A DNA stretch of 64,000 bases from Paraburkholderia kururiensis JCM 10599 = LMG 19447 (GCF_003986935.1 NZ_RJZE01000020.1:62001-126000); one strand, 5' to 3'; shown: positions 1 through 8,952, counted from the first letter of the stretch. The notes: a model not told the origin generated them from the sequence alone. Numbers and translations are program-made.

Positions 1-1
1 C

Positions 2-541
2 TTCGCGCAAGGCCGCGACGTGCTGAACTGCTTCTGCTACACGGGCGGCTTTTCGCTCGCGGCGCTCAAGGGCGGCGCGGCGCGCGTGGTGTCCATCGAT
101 TCGTCGGGCGAAGCGCTCGCGCTTGCCCAGCAGAACGTCACGGCGAACGGCTTCGACGCGGCGCGCGCCACGTGGCTCGACGCCGACGCGTTCCGCACGC
201 TGCGCAGCCTCTACGACGACGGCCAGCGCTTCGACCTGATCGTGCTCGATCCGCCGAAGTTCGCGCCGTCGCGCGAGCACGTCGATCGGGCGGCACGCGC
301 GTACAAGGACATCAACCTCAGCGGCTTCAAGCTGCTGCGGCCGGGCGGCCTGCTGTTCACCTACTCGTGCTCGGGCGCAATCGACTCGGAACTGTTCCAG
401 AAGATCGTTGCCGGCGCGGCCGCCGACGCGCGCGTGGACGCGCGCATCCTCAAGCGGCTCGGCGCGGGCGTCGATCACCCGCTGCTCACGGCCTTTCCGG
501 AAGGCGAGTACCTGAAGGGACTGCTGTTGCAAATCGCCTGA
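2..541 (+). CDS. Class I SAM-dependent rRNA methyltransferase (RlmI-like), 5' truncated by window
   Basis: This is the C-terminal catalytic half of an RlmI/RlmK-type 23S rRNA methyltransferase. The reading frame is open from base 2, so the start and the N-terminal PUA-like domain lie upstream of the window. The SAM-binding segment NCFCYTGGFSLAAL is followed by the acidic motif SIDSS at the end of strand 2. The catalytic-loop motif VLDPPKFAPS resembles the DPPxF/Y motif of this family. RlmI makes m5C1962 in 23S rRNA in E. coli; the exact target here is inferred. The fragment ends with TGA, 177 bases before the next gene. Confidence 0.85.
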   Translation, partial: FAQGRDVLNCFCYTGGFSLAALKGGAARVVSIDSSGEALALAQQNVTANGFDAARATWLDADAFRTLRSLYDDGQRFDLIVLDPPKFAPSREHVDRAARAYKDINLSGFKLLRPGGLLFTYSCSGAIDSELFQKIVAGAAADARVDARILKRLGAGVDHPLLTAFPEGEYLKGLLLQIA

Positions 542-717
542 GCGGCCCCATCTGGGAGGCTGTTTTTGCGCTGGCGGCGGCCTCGTCCGTACGGCCAACG
601 CGCCCGGTCGCCGCAAGCGGTTGGGAGGCAGATATGTTTCAATAGTCAATTCGATTGCCCGTGCCACGGCGCCCGGGCCACCCTAATTCACGATTCACGC
701 ATTGACAGGCGACCAGC

Positions 718-1794
718 ATGATTCCCGTTACCATCCTCACCGGCTTTCTGGGCAGCGGCAAAACCACGCTGCTCAAGCGCATCCTGAACGAGAAGCACGG
801 CATGAAGATCGCCGTGGTGGAAAACGAGTTCGGCGAGGAGAACATCGACAACGACATCCTCGTGCAGGACTCGAACGAGCAGATCATCCAGATGAGCAAC
901 GGCTGCATCTGCTGCACGATTCGCGGCGACCTCGCGCGCGTGCTGGGCGATCTGGCGGCGAAGAAGCGCGACGGCAAACTCGACTTCGACCGCGTCGTGA
1001 TCGAGACCACGGGCCTCGCCAATCCGGGCCCCGTGGCGCAGACGTTCTTCATGGATAACGAGATCGCCGACGAATTCCTGCTCGACGCTATCATCACGCT
1101 CGTGGACGCAAAGCACGCGAACCACCAGCTCGACGAACACGAAGTCGTGCAGCGTCAGGTGGGTTTCGCCGATCGCCTTTTCATCACGAAGTCCGACCTC
1201 GTCGACGAAAACGCGCTGACTGACCTGCGCCACCGGCTCGTCCACATGAATCCGAAGGCGTCCATTCGTGTCGTCAATTTCGGCGAAGCGGACATCAAGG
1301 AAGTGTTCGACCTGCGCGGCTTCAACCTGAACGCGAAGCTCGAGATCGATCCGGACTTCCTCGCCGAAGACGAGCACGATCATGCTCATGACCACGAGCA
1401 CCACGATCATGACCACGCCGATTGCGACCACGATCACGGCCACTGCAATCACGAAGGCCACGATCACGGCCATCACCACCATCACGCGCATCACGACGAC
1501 AAGATCAAGTCGTTCGTCTACCGTAGCGACCGCCCGTTCGATCCGAACCGGCTGGAAGACTTCCTCGGCGGCATCCTGCAGATCTACGGCGAACGTCTGC
1601 TGCGCTACAAGGGCGTGTTGTACATGAAGGGCGTAGACCGCAAGGTCGTGTTCCAGGGCGTGCACCAGATGATGGGCAGCGACCTCGCCTCGAAGTGGCT
1701 GCCGGCGGAGAAGAAGACGAACAAGATGGTGTTCATCGGTATCGAGCTGCCGCAAGACCTGATTACCGACGGCCTCGACGCCTGTCTCGCCTGA
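718..1794 (+). CDS. COG0523 (CobW/YjiA-type) G3E GTPase, putative metal chaperone
   Basis: The protein has 358 residues. The P-loop GFLGSGKTT (9-17), the family metal-binding motif CxCC in GCICCTIR (Cys63, 65, 66), the switch-like ETTGLANP (96-103) and a TKSD base-specificity motif (157-160) place it in COG0523. A striking histidine-rich stretch (about 220-259, with two Cys) precedes the CobW C-terminal domain and probably buffers or delivers Zn, Ni or Co. COG0523 members deliver metal to client enzymes, and many belong to zinc-starvation responses; the client here is unknown. The gene is followed, after a long leader, by a dksA whose zinc-finger cysteines are mostly missing. No convincing Zur box was seen just upstream. 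Confidence 0.9.
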   Translation: MIPVTILTGFLGSGKTTLLKRILNEKHGMKIAVVENEFGEENIDNDILVQDSNEQIIQMSNGCICCTIRGDLARVLGDLAAKKRDGKLDFDRVVIETTGLANPGPVAQTFFMDNEIADEFLLDAIITLVDAKHANHQLDEHEVVQRQVGFADRLFITKSDLVDENALTDLRHRLVHMNPKASIRVVNFGEADIKEVFDLRGFNLNAKLEIDPDFLAEDEHDHAHDHEHHDHDHADCDHDHGHCNHEGHDHGHHHHHAHHDDKIKSFVYRSDRPFDPNRLEDFLGGILQIYGERLLRYKGVLYMKGVDRKVVFQGVHQMMGSDLASKWLPAEKKTNKMVFIGIELPQDLITDGLDACLA

Positions 1795-1984
1795 GCGCCA
1801 GCCAGAGAGCAGCAGTGGATTCGCGTGGGCCGCGAGGCCTTGCGTAGGGGTCCAGTAAGGGTCGGCCCGCATTCAGAAATGCGGGCCGACTCCGTTATGG
1901 AAGCACAAACGCGAATCGTCGCTTTTTCGCAGTTGCCGGGTTATATTTTCGGGATTGCGGGTGCGGCTACGCGGGTTTCCCTGC

Positions 1985-2015
1985 TTGCGGCGGCAGATTG
2001 TGATTCAGTTACAAT
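1985..2015 (+). promoter_or_regulatory. Candidate sigma-70 promoter for dksA
   Basis: A good -10 hexamer TACAAT (2010-2015) is preceded by TTGCGG (1985-1990) at a long 19-base spacing. It would give a transcript with a leader of roughly 420 bases before dksA. This is a sequence match only. Confidence 0.35.
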
Positions 2016-2442
2016 ACGTGCCCACTAGAGAATGAGAACCTTGGCCCGGTTGTGAAGCGTGCGCCGAAGGTGGGTGCCTGAAGAGGTACCGAGGAGCGGG
2101 CGAGGCAAACACCTCGACGGTAGACGCAACGACGCGCAACCGTGCGCAGCAACGGGTAAGAAACGGCAAGTACGGCACCGGGAAACCTTATCCGGAGCAT
2201 GCCGATGGCCAGCCGGCGAATGGCGCGAAAGGGCGCTCGCCGGTACGAAAAATGCCTCAGGAGCATCTGTAGATCGGTTTCCAGAGGAGTTCGGCCCCGC
2301 ATCGGCGCTTCGGCGTCACGACAAAGAGCCTGTCGTCCGTGTTCGCCGGCACTCGTTGAGCGCCATGAAAGCCATTGCGGGTAACACGAAAGTGCGGGCA
2401 ACATGTGTAACAGTTTTGCCTCACATTGAAGAAGCAAGCCAG
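2016..2442 (+). other. Long untranslated leader of dksA, unidentified
   Basis: About 430 bases separate the candidate promoter from the dksA start. The dksA frame stays open upstream, but its translation is Arg-rich and unlike a protein. No upstream start has a better ribosome-binding site than the ATG at 2443. The segment has several short complementary GC-rich arms, for example around 2210-2245, and could be a structured 5' UTR. I compared it by eye with RNase P, tmRNA, SRP RNA, cobalamin riboswitch and group II intron cores and could not assign it. Confidence 0.4.
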
Positions 2443-2862
2443 ATGACGACGAAACGACTCTTGACCGAAGCCGAAATCCTGAAGATGAGCGACAAGGATT
2501 ACATGAACGACGATCAGCTCGCTTTCTTCAAGAACCGGCTTGAACAGCTGCAGGCGGAAATTCTCCGCAATGCGGGCCAGACAACCGAGAATCTTCGCGA
2601 AACCGTGATCGTGCCGGACCCGGCCGACCGCGCGACCATCGAAGAAGAGCATGCGCTGGAGCTGCGCACGCGCGACCGCGAACGCAAGCTGCTGAAGAAG
2701 GTGCAGCAGTCGCTTGCACGCATCGAATCCGGCGAATACGGCTGGTGCGAAGAAACCGGCGAGCCGATCGGCATTCCGCGTCTGCTCGCACGGCCCACGG
2801 CCACGCTCTCGCTCGAAGCGCAGGAGCGGCGCGAGCTGCGCCAGAAGCTGTTCGGCGATTGA
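2443..2862 (+). CDS. dksA: RNA polymerase-binding transcription factor DksA, one-cysteine form
   Basis: The protein has 139 residues. DksA binds the RNA polymerase secondary channel and, with ppGpp, mediates the stringent response. The coiled-coil tip motif DxxDxA is present (DPADRA, 59-64). The globular domain has one cysteine only: Cys102 stays, while the other canonical zinc positions read Thr105, Ser123 and Ala126 (WCEETGEPIG ... TLSLEAQERR). It is therefore probably zinc-independent, as in several alpha- and betaproteobacterial DksA proteins. The start is set by homology and by GAAGAAG about 10 bases upstream. A strong terminator follows. Confidence 0.95.
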   Translation: MTTKRLLTEAEILKMSDKDYMNDDQLAFFKNRLEQLQAEILRNAGQTTENLRETVIVPDPADRATIEEEHALELRTRDRERKLLKKVQQSLARIESGEYGWCEETGEPIGIPRLLARPTATLSLEAQERRELRQKLFGD

Positions 2863-2920
2863 TTGCTGCGGCGCGGCCTGGCCTCGGTCAGACCCGCGCG
2901 CAGAGATGAGCTTCATGACG

Positions 2921-2950
2921 AGGCGCACGGCTTGCCGTGCGCCTTTTTCT
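2921..2950 (+). terminator. Rho-independent terminator after dksA
   Basis: A perfect 11-base-pair hairpin, AGGCGCACGGC / GCCGTGCGCCT with a two-base loop, is followed by a T-rich tract (TTTTCTTT). Confidence 0.9.
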
Positions 2951-3107
2951 TTGGGGTGCCGCTTATCTCTCGCGTCGAGCGCTTGCCTCTCGCACGCTCC
3001 TTCGCTGACGCCGACCTGCCCCACTGCCGCCCCGCCCTGGCATATGGCACTTAATAGCCGACCCGAGGCGTCGCGTGATGCAAGCGAGGCATCCCGCCTC
3101 GCCTGCC

Positions 3108-3135
3108 CTTGATATGCGCGGGCGCGCCCTAAAAT
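3108..3135 (+). promoter_or_regulatory. Candidate heat-shock (sigma-32-like) promoter of hslVU
   Basis: CTTGATA (3108-3114), 12 bases, then CCCTAAAAT (3127-3135) resembles the sigma-32 consensus (CTTGAA, 11-16 bases, CCCATnT). It also reads as a sigma-70 pair, TTGATA and TAAAAT, at a short 15-base spacing. It lies in the 386-base gap between dksA and hslV. That gap otherwise holds the dksA terminator and a small inverted repeat at 3084-3102. Heat induction of hslVU is known in E. coli; here it is inferred. Confidence 0.45.
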
Positions 3136-3248
3136 AGACCGAATACGCGTGTACCGGCGCGCCGCTGAATGCGCGCCGCCCGCCTCCGGATTCCGGCGGC
3201 AGCGCTTGCCGCTGCCGCCTCCACCCGTTTTTGCAACAAGGAACGCAC

Positions 3249-3785
3249 ATGGAGCAATTTCACGGTACGACGATCGTTTCCGTGCGGCGCGGCGACAAGG
3301 TCGCGCTTGGCGGCGACGGCCAGGTCACCCTCGGCAACATCGTCATGAAAGGCGGGGCGAAGAAGGTCCGGCGCATCTACAACGGCAAGGTGATGGTCGG
3401 CTTCGCCGGCGGCACCGCCGACGCGTTCTCGCTGCTCGACCGCTTCGAAGCCAAGCTCGAAAAGCATCAGGGCAATCTCACCCGCGCTGCGGTGGAACTC
3501 GCCAAAGACTGGCGTACCGACCGCATGCTGCGCCGCCTCGAAGCCATGCTGATCGCTGCGGATTCGCAGACCACGCTCGTCATCACCGGCAACGGCGACG
3601 TGCTGGACCCCGAAGGCGGCATCTGCGCCATCGGCTCGGGCGGCGCCTACGCCCAGGCGGCCGCGCGTGCGCTGGTGGACAACACCGACCTGTCGCCGCG
3701 CGAGATCGTCGAGAAGTCGCTGGAGATTGCCGGCGACATGTGCATCTACACGAACCACAATCGCGTCATCGAAACCATCGAGTAA
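3249..3785 (+). CDS. hslV: ATP-dependent protease HslVU, peptidase subunit HslV
   Basis: The protein has 178 residues and is the N-terminal-threonine peptidase of the bacterial proteasome-like HslVU complex. A short propeptide MEQFHG is removed to expose the catalytic Thr7 of TTIVSVRR. The family blocks GDGQVTLGN, GFAGGTADAF and AIGSGGAYAQAAA are all present. The ATG at 3249 has AAGGA seven bases upstream and matches the known N-terminus; a longer in-frame start at 3231 is unlikely. hslU follows after 34 bases, as expected for co-expression of the 12-subunit HslV core and its HslU unfoldase. Confidence 0.97.
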   Translation: MEQFHGTTIVSVRRGDKVALGGDGQVTLGNIVMKGGAKKVRRIYNGKVMVGFAGGTADAFSLLDRFEAKLEKHQGNLTRAAVELAKDWRTDRMLRRLEAMLIAADSQTTLVITGNGDVLDPEGGICAIGSGGAYAQAAARALVDNTDLSPREIVEKSLEIAGDMCIYTNHNRVIETIE

Positions 3786-3819
3786 CGGACATAACGGACG
3801 AGCCAAGGACAGATCCACG

Positions 3820-5169
3820 ATGAGCACCATGACCCCTGCCGAGATCGTCTCGGAACTCGACAAGCACATCATCGGCCAGGCGCGCGCGAAGAAAGCCGTC
3901 GCCGTCGCACTGCGTAATCGCTGGCGCCGGCAGCAGGTAGCCGAACCGCTGCGTCAGGAAATCACGCCCAAGAACATTTTGATGATCGGACCGACCGGCG
4001 TCGGTAAAACCGAAATTGCGCGCCGTCTCGCGAAGCTGGCAGACGCACCGTTCATCAAGATCGAAGCCACGAAGTTCACCGAAGTGGGCTACGTGGGTCG
4101 CGACGTCGACAGCATCGTGCGTGACCTGATCGAAATCTCCGTCAAGCAGACGCGCGAAGCGGAAATGCGCAAGGTCCGCACGAAGGCGCAAGATCTCGCC
4201 GAAGACCGCATCCTCGACATTCTGTTGCCGCCGGCACGGCCGGTCGGCTTCGGCTCGGGCGCCACGAGTGACAGCAGCCACGGCGACTCGGACAGCACCA
4301 CGCGCCAGACCTTCCGCAAGCGCCTGCGCGAAGGCCAGCTCGACGACAAGGAAATCGAACTCGACGTGGAGTTGCCGCAGGTCGGCATGGACATCATGGG
4401 GCCGCCGGGCATGGAAGACATGACCGAGCAGATTCGTTCGATGTTCGCGAACCTGGGCGGCGGCAAGAAAACGCGCCGCAAGCTGAAGGTGAGCGAGGCG
4501 CTGAAAGTGCTGACCGACGAAGAAGCCGGCAAGATGCTCAACGAAGAAGAGGTGAAGACGAAGGCCGTGCAGAACGTCGAGCAGAACGGCATCGTGTTCC
4601 TCGACGAAATCGACAAGATCACCTCGCGCAACGAAGCCGGTGCCGGCGAAGTGTCGCGCCAGGGCGTGCAGCGCGATCTGCTGCCGCTCGTGGAAGGCAC
4701 CACCATCAACACGAAGTACGGGATGGTGAAGACCGATCACATTCTGTTCATCGCGAGCGGCGCATTCCATCTGGCCAAGCCGAGCGACCTGATCCCCGAA
4801 CTGCAGGGGCGCTTTCCGATTCGCGTCGAGCTGGACTCGCTTTCCGTGAAGGACTTCGAGGCCATTCTGGTGGCCACCGACGCGAGCCTCGTCAAGCAAT
4901 ACCAGGCGCTGCTTGCCACCGAAGACGTGCAGCTCGATTTCGCCGAAGACGGCATCCGGCGCCTCGCCGAGATTGCCTACGCCGTGAACGAGAAGACCGA
5001 GAACATCGGTGCACGCCGGCTCTATACGGTGATCGAAAAGCTGCTGGAGGAAATCTCGTTTGCTGCCGGCAACCACGCGGGTACCAGCGTGACCATCGAC
5101 GCCGCTTACGTGGACCGCGCATTGAACGAAGTCTCGCAGGACGAAGACCTCTCGCGCTACGTGCTCTAA
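3820..5169 (+). CDS. hslU: ATP-dependent protease HslVU, ATPase subunit HslU
   Basis: The protein has 449 residues, the usual family length. This AAA+ unfoldase feeds substrates into HslV. It has Walker A GPTGVGKT (57-64), the pore loop GYVG (90-93), a variable I-domain (about 110-240) and Walker B IVFLDE (258-263). It ends in SRYVL, the kind of tail that docks into HslV. The ATG at 3820 has a CCAAGGA ribosome-binding site. The frame is open much further upstream over hslV, but that is a high-GC artefact. Confidence 0.97.
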   Translation: MSTMTPAEIVSELDKHIIGQARAKKAVAVALRNRWRRQQVAEPLRQEITPKNILMIGPTGVGKTEIARRLAKLADAPFIKIEATKFTEVGYVGRDVDSIVRDLIEISVKQTREAEMRKVRTKAQDLAEDRILDILLPPARPVGFGSGATSDSSHGDSDSTTRQTFRKRLREGQLDDKEIELDVELPQVGMDIMGPPGMEDMTEQIRSMFANLGGGKKTRRKLKVSEALKVLTDEEAGKMLNEEEVKTKAVQNVEQNGIVFLDEIDKITSRNEAGAGEVSRQGVQRDLLPLVEGTTINTKYGMVKTDHILFIASGAFHLAKPSDLIPELQGRFPIRVELDSLSVKDFEAILVATDASLVKQYQALLATEDVQLDFAEDGIRRLAEIAYAVNEKTENIGARRLYTVIEKLLEEISFAAGNHAGTSVTIDAAYVDRALNEVSQDEDLSRYVL

Positions 5170-5205
5170 CCAGGCCGCCTGCAAGGCGCCCTAAGCAAAA
5201 CGAAG

Positions 5206-5236
5206 ACGCCCGGCGCCTGACGCGCCGGGCGTTTTT
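5206..5236. terminator. Bidirectional terminator between hslU and regA
   Basis: The hairpin ACGCCCGGCGC / GCGCCGGGCGT (arms 5206-5216 and 5222-5232) is followed by TTTTATTT on the plus strand. It lies between two convergent genes. Confidence 0.85.
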
Positions 5237-5267
5237 ATTTCTGCAATCGCCTTCGAGCCGCCAACGC

Positions 5268-5810
5268 TCACTGCTTCACCGGACGCTTCGCGAGCTTGCG
5301 CTGCAGCGTGCGCCGATGCATGTTGAGCGCCCGCGCCGTCGCGGAGATATTGCCGCCGTTCTCGGCCAGCACACGCTGAATGTGTTCCCATTCGAGCCGC
5401 GCCACCGAAAGCGGCATGGGGTGTTCCAGCGCCTCTTCGGCCTGAACCGCGCTCGCGTCGCTCTGCAGCGCAGAGAGAATCGTCTCCACGTTCGCCGGCT
5501 TGGCGAGGTAGTTGTCCGCGCCGTCCTTCACTGCCTGAACGGCGGTGGCGATGCTCGCGTAACCCGTCAGCACGAGAATGCGCGCGTCCGGCTGAAGCTC
5601 GCGCAGCGGCGCCACGAGGCTCAAGCCGGAGTCGTTGCCGAGATGCAGGTCCACCGTGATCTGGCCGAATTTCTGCTGATTCGCCAACCGGATCGCCTCG
5701 TCCCCGTCGTGTGCCTGCTGCACCGTAAAGCCGCGCCGGGCGAGGCCGCGGGCCAGAATGCCCGAGAACACCTCGTCGTCGTCGATCACCAGGAAATTCA
5801 TGTCGCTCAT
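5268..5810 (-). CDS. regA: Redox response regulator RegA/PrrA/ActR family
   Basis: The protein has 180 residues. A receiver domain (about 1-120) carries acidic pocket D10-D12, phospho-acceptor Asp54 in TVDLHLGNDSG, and the conserved LTGYASIATAVQAVKDGAD. A Fis-type helix-turn-helix follows at the C-terminus (NISATARALNMHRRTLQRK). This receiver plus Fis layout without an AAA+ domain is typical of RegA, the global redox regulator partnered with RegB. The sensor gene lies upstream on the same strand, 160 bases away. Confidence 0.9.
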   Translation of the reverse strand: MSDMNFLVIDDDEVFSGILARGLARRGFTVQQAHDGDEAIRLANQQKFGQITVDLHLGNDSGLSLVAPLRELQPDARILVLTGYASIATAVQAVKDGADNYLAKPANVETILSALQSDASAVQAEEALEHPMPLSVARLEWEHIQRVLAENGGNISATARALNMHRRTLQRKLAKRPVKQ

Positions 5811-5970
5811 TGGTCTTTTCTCCGTGTTATGCGGTGCGGCCGCCCGGCCCTTCGGTCCTTTCCGGCTCTTTGCTCTTTGCCGGGTGCCCTTGCCGTTTGT
5901 CCTTTACCAGCCACCGCGCCTGGTCAGTTCCTGATCCTGCGCCTTTCATGCCGCGATGAAATGACCTGGA

Positions 5971-7329
5971 TCATGTCGCCGCAGAACCGGCGACGCCGCC
6001 GGCCGCGTCCGCGCCGGTCGGGGTAGGAACCACGATGTGTGTGGCGGGCAGTCGCAACAGCGCCCGCGTACCGCGTGGCGCCCGGCCGCTCGCGGCAGCA
6101 GCCGCCGCCGACGAAGTCGAGGCAGCCGCGGGAGCGACATCGGCCAGCTCGATCGAGCCGCCCAGCCGAGCCGCCGCCGAAAACGCGAGATACAGGCCCA
6201 CGCCGTGACCGCCCTGCGTGCTATCCACCGGCACCGTGCCGAGCGACGCCCGCAACGACGGCGGGATGCCTGGGCCCGCGTCGCAAACCTCGAATTCGAC
6301 CAGATCTTCGTGCCCGGCAGGGCGCGCGGTCAGCGTCACGTGATCGCGGCTCACGCGCGCGGCGTTATCGAGCAGGATGGTCAGAATCTGGCCGACGGCC
6401 ACCGTGTCGTCCACGGCGAGGCTGGCGGGCGGCTCGCCCATCAACTCGAATTTCACGTGCGGATGGCGCAGCCGCCACTGCTCCGCAAACGGGCCCATCC
6501 ATTCGCTCACGGCCTGGCGGCTGCCGCCCGACGACGCCCGGCTGCGCAACCGGGCCAGCGCCGAGGTGCATAGCGTCATCTGCTTTTCGAGCAGTTCGAG
6601 GTCGGCCGCGTAGGGCGCAAGGCCTTGATCGGTGCGGGCGGCGTCGCGCAGTTCCTCGGTGAGCATGGCGATCGTAGAGAGCGGCGTGCCGATCTCGTGT
6701 GCGACGGTGGCGGCCTGCACGCCGAGCGCCACAGCCCGCTCGTCACGCAACAGCCTTTGCTGGGCGTCGCCCAGCGCCGCGTCGCGCTGGCGCAACGCGC
6801 CCGACATACGCGCCACGAACCACGCGATCAGCCCCACGCTCACCATGAAGTTGACCCACATGCCCGCGCGGTAGTAGTCGAACAGGTTCGCGGGGTTGTC
6901 CATGTTGAGCGGCACGGAATCGAACCCGAGCACCGCGTAGCAGGACACGGCGAACGCGGCGAGCCACAGCATCAGGTGCCAGGGCAGCACGGCAGCGGCA
7001 ATGGCAAGCGACGGCAGATAGAGCGAGACGAACGGATTCGTGGTGCCCCCGGAGAGGAACAGCAGCGCCGAGAGCGCGCCCAGGTCTACCCAGATCTGGC
7101 CGAACAGTTCGAGATTGGATTCCGGGCGCTCCTGCGAGACGCGCAGCCAGGTGAGCCCGTTGAAAATGACCTCGAGCCCGATCACGAGCAGCATGGCCGG
7201 AATGGGCAGGTGCACGCCGAAGAAGACCTGCACGGCCGCGATCGTGCAGAGTTGCCCGATGATGGCGAGGCTGCGCAGCCAGAACAGATGGCCGAGATTG
7301 ACGCGGCCGGTCATGGTGATTCGATGCAT
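5971..7329 (-). CDS. regB: Redox sensor histidine kinase RegB/PrrB family
   Basis: The protein has 452 residues. The N-terminal part holds about six membrane segments and the quinone-binding motif GGTTNPF (94-100), diagnostic for RegB. The phospho-acceptor histidine is His211 in VAHEIGTPLSTI, followed by an HATPase domain with N, G1 (DAGPGIP) and G2 (GGHGVGLYLA) boxes. The redox-active cysteine just downstream of the phosphorylated His in Rhodobacter RegB is not obvious here; Cys259 in TLCTSAL is the nearest. The C-terminus is Ala-rich. A second in-frame ATG lies five codons downstream (MTGRVNLGH). Confidence 0.9.
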   Translation of the reverse strand: MHRITMTGRVNLGHLFWLRSLAIIGQLCTIAAVQVFFGVHLPIPAMLLVIGLEVIFNGLTWLRVSQERPESNLELFGQIWVDLGALSALLFLSGGTTNPFVSLYLPSLAIAAAVLPWHLMLWLAAFAVSCYAVLGFDSVPLNMDNPANLFDYYRAGMWVNFMVSVGLIAWFVARMSGALRQRDAALGDAQQRLLRDERAVALGVQAATVAHEIGTPLSTIAMLTEELRDAARTDQGLAPYAADLELLEKQMTLCTSALARLRSRASSGGSRQAVSEWMGPFAEQWRLRHPHVKFELMGEPPASLAVDDTVAVGQILTILLDNAARVSRDHVTLTARPAGHEDLVEFEVCDAGPGIPPSLRASLGTVPVDSTQGGHGVGLYLAFSAAARLGGSIELADVAPAAASTSSAAAAAASGRAPRGTRALLRLPATHIVVPTPTGADAAGGVAGSAAT

Positions 7330-7437
7330 CCGGGGAGTTTAACCGCTAGCAGCACGGCGGCGCGGACTGGTTATTTCGTCCACGTCAATACCTGTGCATT
7401 GTCGGCGCAGGCGAGCGGCCGTTCTTGCGGAGGTGTC

Positions 7438-7680
7438 TCACGCGCCCGCGGGGCCGGGCGGATCGTGGGGCCGCCTCGCCTCGGCGCTGGCGAGGTCGTC
7501 GGCGAGACATTCGGGGCACAGGCACGGCATGCCTCGGACAAGCCGGTCAGCCTGCACAGCCGGCATGGCCCGGCACCAGCAGTCGAACGGGTCGGTGTGG
7601 CGGCCGCAGTCGAACGCCCGGCCGCAGCGCGGGCACCGCACGCTCGCCGGCTCCCTGGAGGTGGATGCGGACTGGCTCAT
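7438..7680 (-). CDS. Cysteine-rich CWC family protein
   Basis: A small protein of 80 residues. It has the paired-cysteine pattern CPRCGRAFDCG ... FDCWC ... CLCPECLADDL, that is CxxC, CWC and CxCxxC, as in the CWC (PF14375) family. It is probably a small metal-binding domain; its function is unknown. The frame is open upstream to 7974, but the ATG at 7680 is where family-like sequence begins. Confidence 0.75.
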   Translation of the reverse strand: MSQSASTSREPASVRCPRCGRAFDCGRHTDPFDCWCRAMPAVQADRLVRGMPCLCPECLADDLASAEARRPHDPPGPAGA

Positions 7681-8035
7681 TGCGATTTCCCGTGGAAGAA
7701 GGCGGTCGAAACGGAAGGTTCGGAAATGATGCCACGAGTCGCGCCGCCCGACTGCGCGCGACCATCCCCGGCTGCATACTGCACCTACCTGTTTGTACCT
7801 TCCTGTTGCTGCCGCCGGGCAGGCATCCGCACGGCGCCAGTACATCTCTTGCGCACCGCGCAAGCGCGCCACTAAAACCCGGGCAAAACCTCGTGTTACC
7901 CCCAGCGCTGCCCATTCGGCAGTCCCCGAATGCCGGCCTGGAAATGCCTGTTGCAGCGCGCCAGTCCTGTACAATTCGCGGTTGATTCTCCCACCGCCGT
8001 CGATTCTTTCACCGTTTCACGCCGAGCCCGCTGCC
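7681..8035 (+). promoter_or_regulatory. argB upstream region with candidate promoter
   Basis: This 355-base gap has no gene. A TACAAT -10 hexamer at 7970-7975 lies 60 bases before argB. TTGCAG at 7951-7956 is too close to serve as an ideal -35. Nothing else recognisable was seen. Confidence 0.35.
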
Positions 8036-8935
8036 ATGTCCGAACCTGCCGACCTCTCGCAGATTCCCCCAACCCTCAAGGCCGAAATCCTGGCCGAGGC
8101 ACTGCCCTACATTCGCCAGTATCACGGCAAGACCGTGGTCATCAAATACGGCGGCAACGCCATGACGGAAGAGCGGCTCAAGCAGGGCTTCGCGCGCGAC
8201 GTGATCCTGCTGAAGCTGGTGGGCATCAATCCGGTCATCGTGCACGGCGGCGGCCCGCAGATCGACCAGGCGCTCAAGAAGATCGGCAAGCAGGGCACCT
8301 TCATCCAGGGCATGCGCGTCACGGACGAAGAGACGATGGAAGTTGTCGAATGGGTGCTGGGCGGCGAAGTGCAACAGGACATCGTTACGCTCATCAACCA
8401 CTTCGGCGGCCACGCAGTGGGCCTCACGGGCAAGGACGGCGGTCTCATCCACGCCCGCAAGCTGATGATGCCGGACCGCGACAATCCGGGTCAGTACGTC
8501 GATATCGGCCAGGTGGGCGAGGTGGAAGCCATCAACCCAGCCGTGGTGAAGGCGCTCCAGGACGACGCGTTCATTCCCGTGATCTCGCCCATCGGCTTCG
8601 GCGAAGACGGCCTCTCGTACAACATCAACGCCGACCTCGTGGCCGGCAAGCTGGCCGTGGTGCTGAACGCCGAGAAGCTCGTGATGATGACCAACATCCC
8701 GGGCGTCATGGACAAGGCCGGCAATCTGCTCACCGACCTCTCCGCCCGCGAGATCGACGCCCTTTTCGCAGACGGCACGATCTCGGGCGGCATGCTGCCG
8801 AAGATCGCCTCCGCGCTGGATGCCGCGAAGAGCGGCGTGCATTCGGTGCACATCATCGATGGCCGCATCGAGCACTCGGTGCTGCTCGAAATTCTCACCG
8901 AGCAGCCCTTCGGCACGATGATCCGCTCGCATTGA
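8036..8935 (+). CDS. argB: Acetylglutamate kinase
   Basis: The protein has 299 residues. It phosphorylates N-acetylglutamate in arginine biosynthesis. The amino-acid-kinase fold is shown by VVIKYGGNAM near residues 34-43, the substrate-binding IVHGGGPQID, and the late motif ADLVAGKLAVVLNAEKLVMM. The start ATG at 8036 gives the normal N-terminus (MSEPADLSQIPPTLKAEIL); the open frame upstream is not coding. The HAD gene follows after 17 bases. Confidence 0.96.
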   Translation: MSEPADLSQIPPTLKAEILAEALPYIRQYHGKTVVIKYGGNAMTEERLKQGFARDVILLKLVGINPVIVHGGGPQIDQALKKIGKQGTFIQGMRVTDEETMEVVEWVLGGEVQQDIVTLINHFGGHAVGLTGKDGGLIHARKLMMPDRDNPGQYVDIGQVGEVEAINPAVVKALQDDAFIPVISPIGFGEDGLSYNINADLVAGKLAVVLNAEKLVMMTNIPGVMDKAGNLLTDLSAREIDALFADGTISGGMLPKIASALDAAKSGVHSVHIIDGRIEHSVLLEILTEQPFGTMIRSH

Positions 8936-8952
8936 GCAGCCACGGAAAAAGC

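Noticed and set aside
688..1872. Long antisense ORF opposite the COG0523 GTPase
   Set aside because: Translation is His/Val/Asp-rich repeats mirroring the His-rich codons of the sense gene; no domain, no ribosome-binding site.
2100..2300. Possible RNase P, cobalamin riboswitch or group II intron in the dksA leader
   Set aside because: Only short resemblances (for example CCGGAGCA); the conserved cores of these RNAs are absent.
3766..5184. 472-codon ORF antisense to hslU
   Set aside because: Shadow of a real gene with high third-position GC; composition is unlike a protein family.
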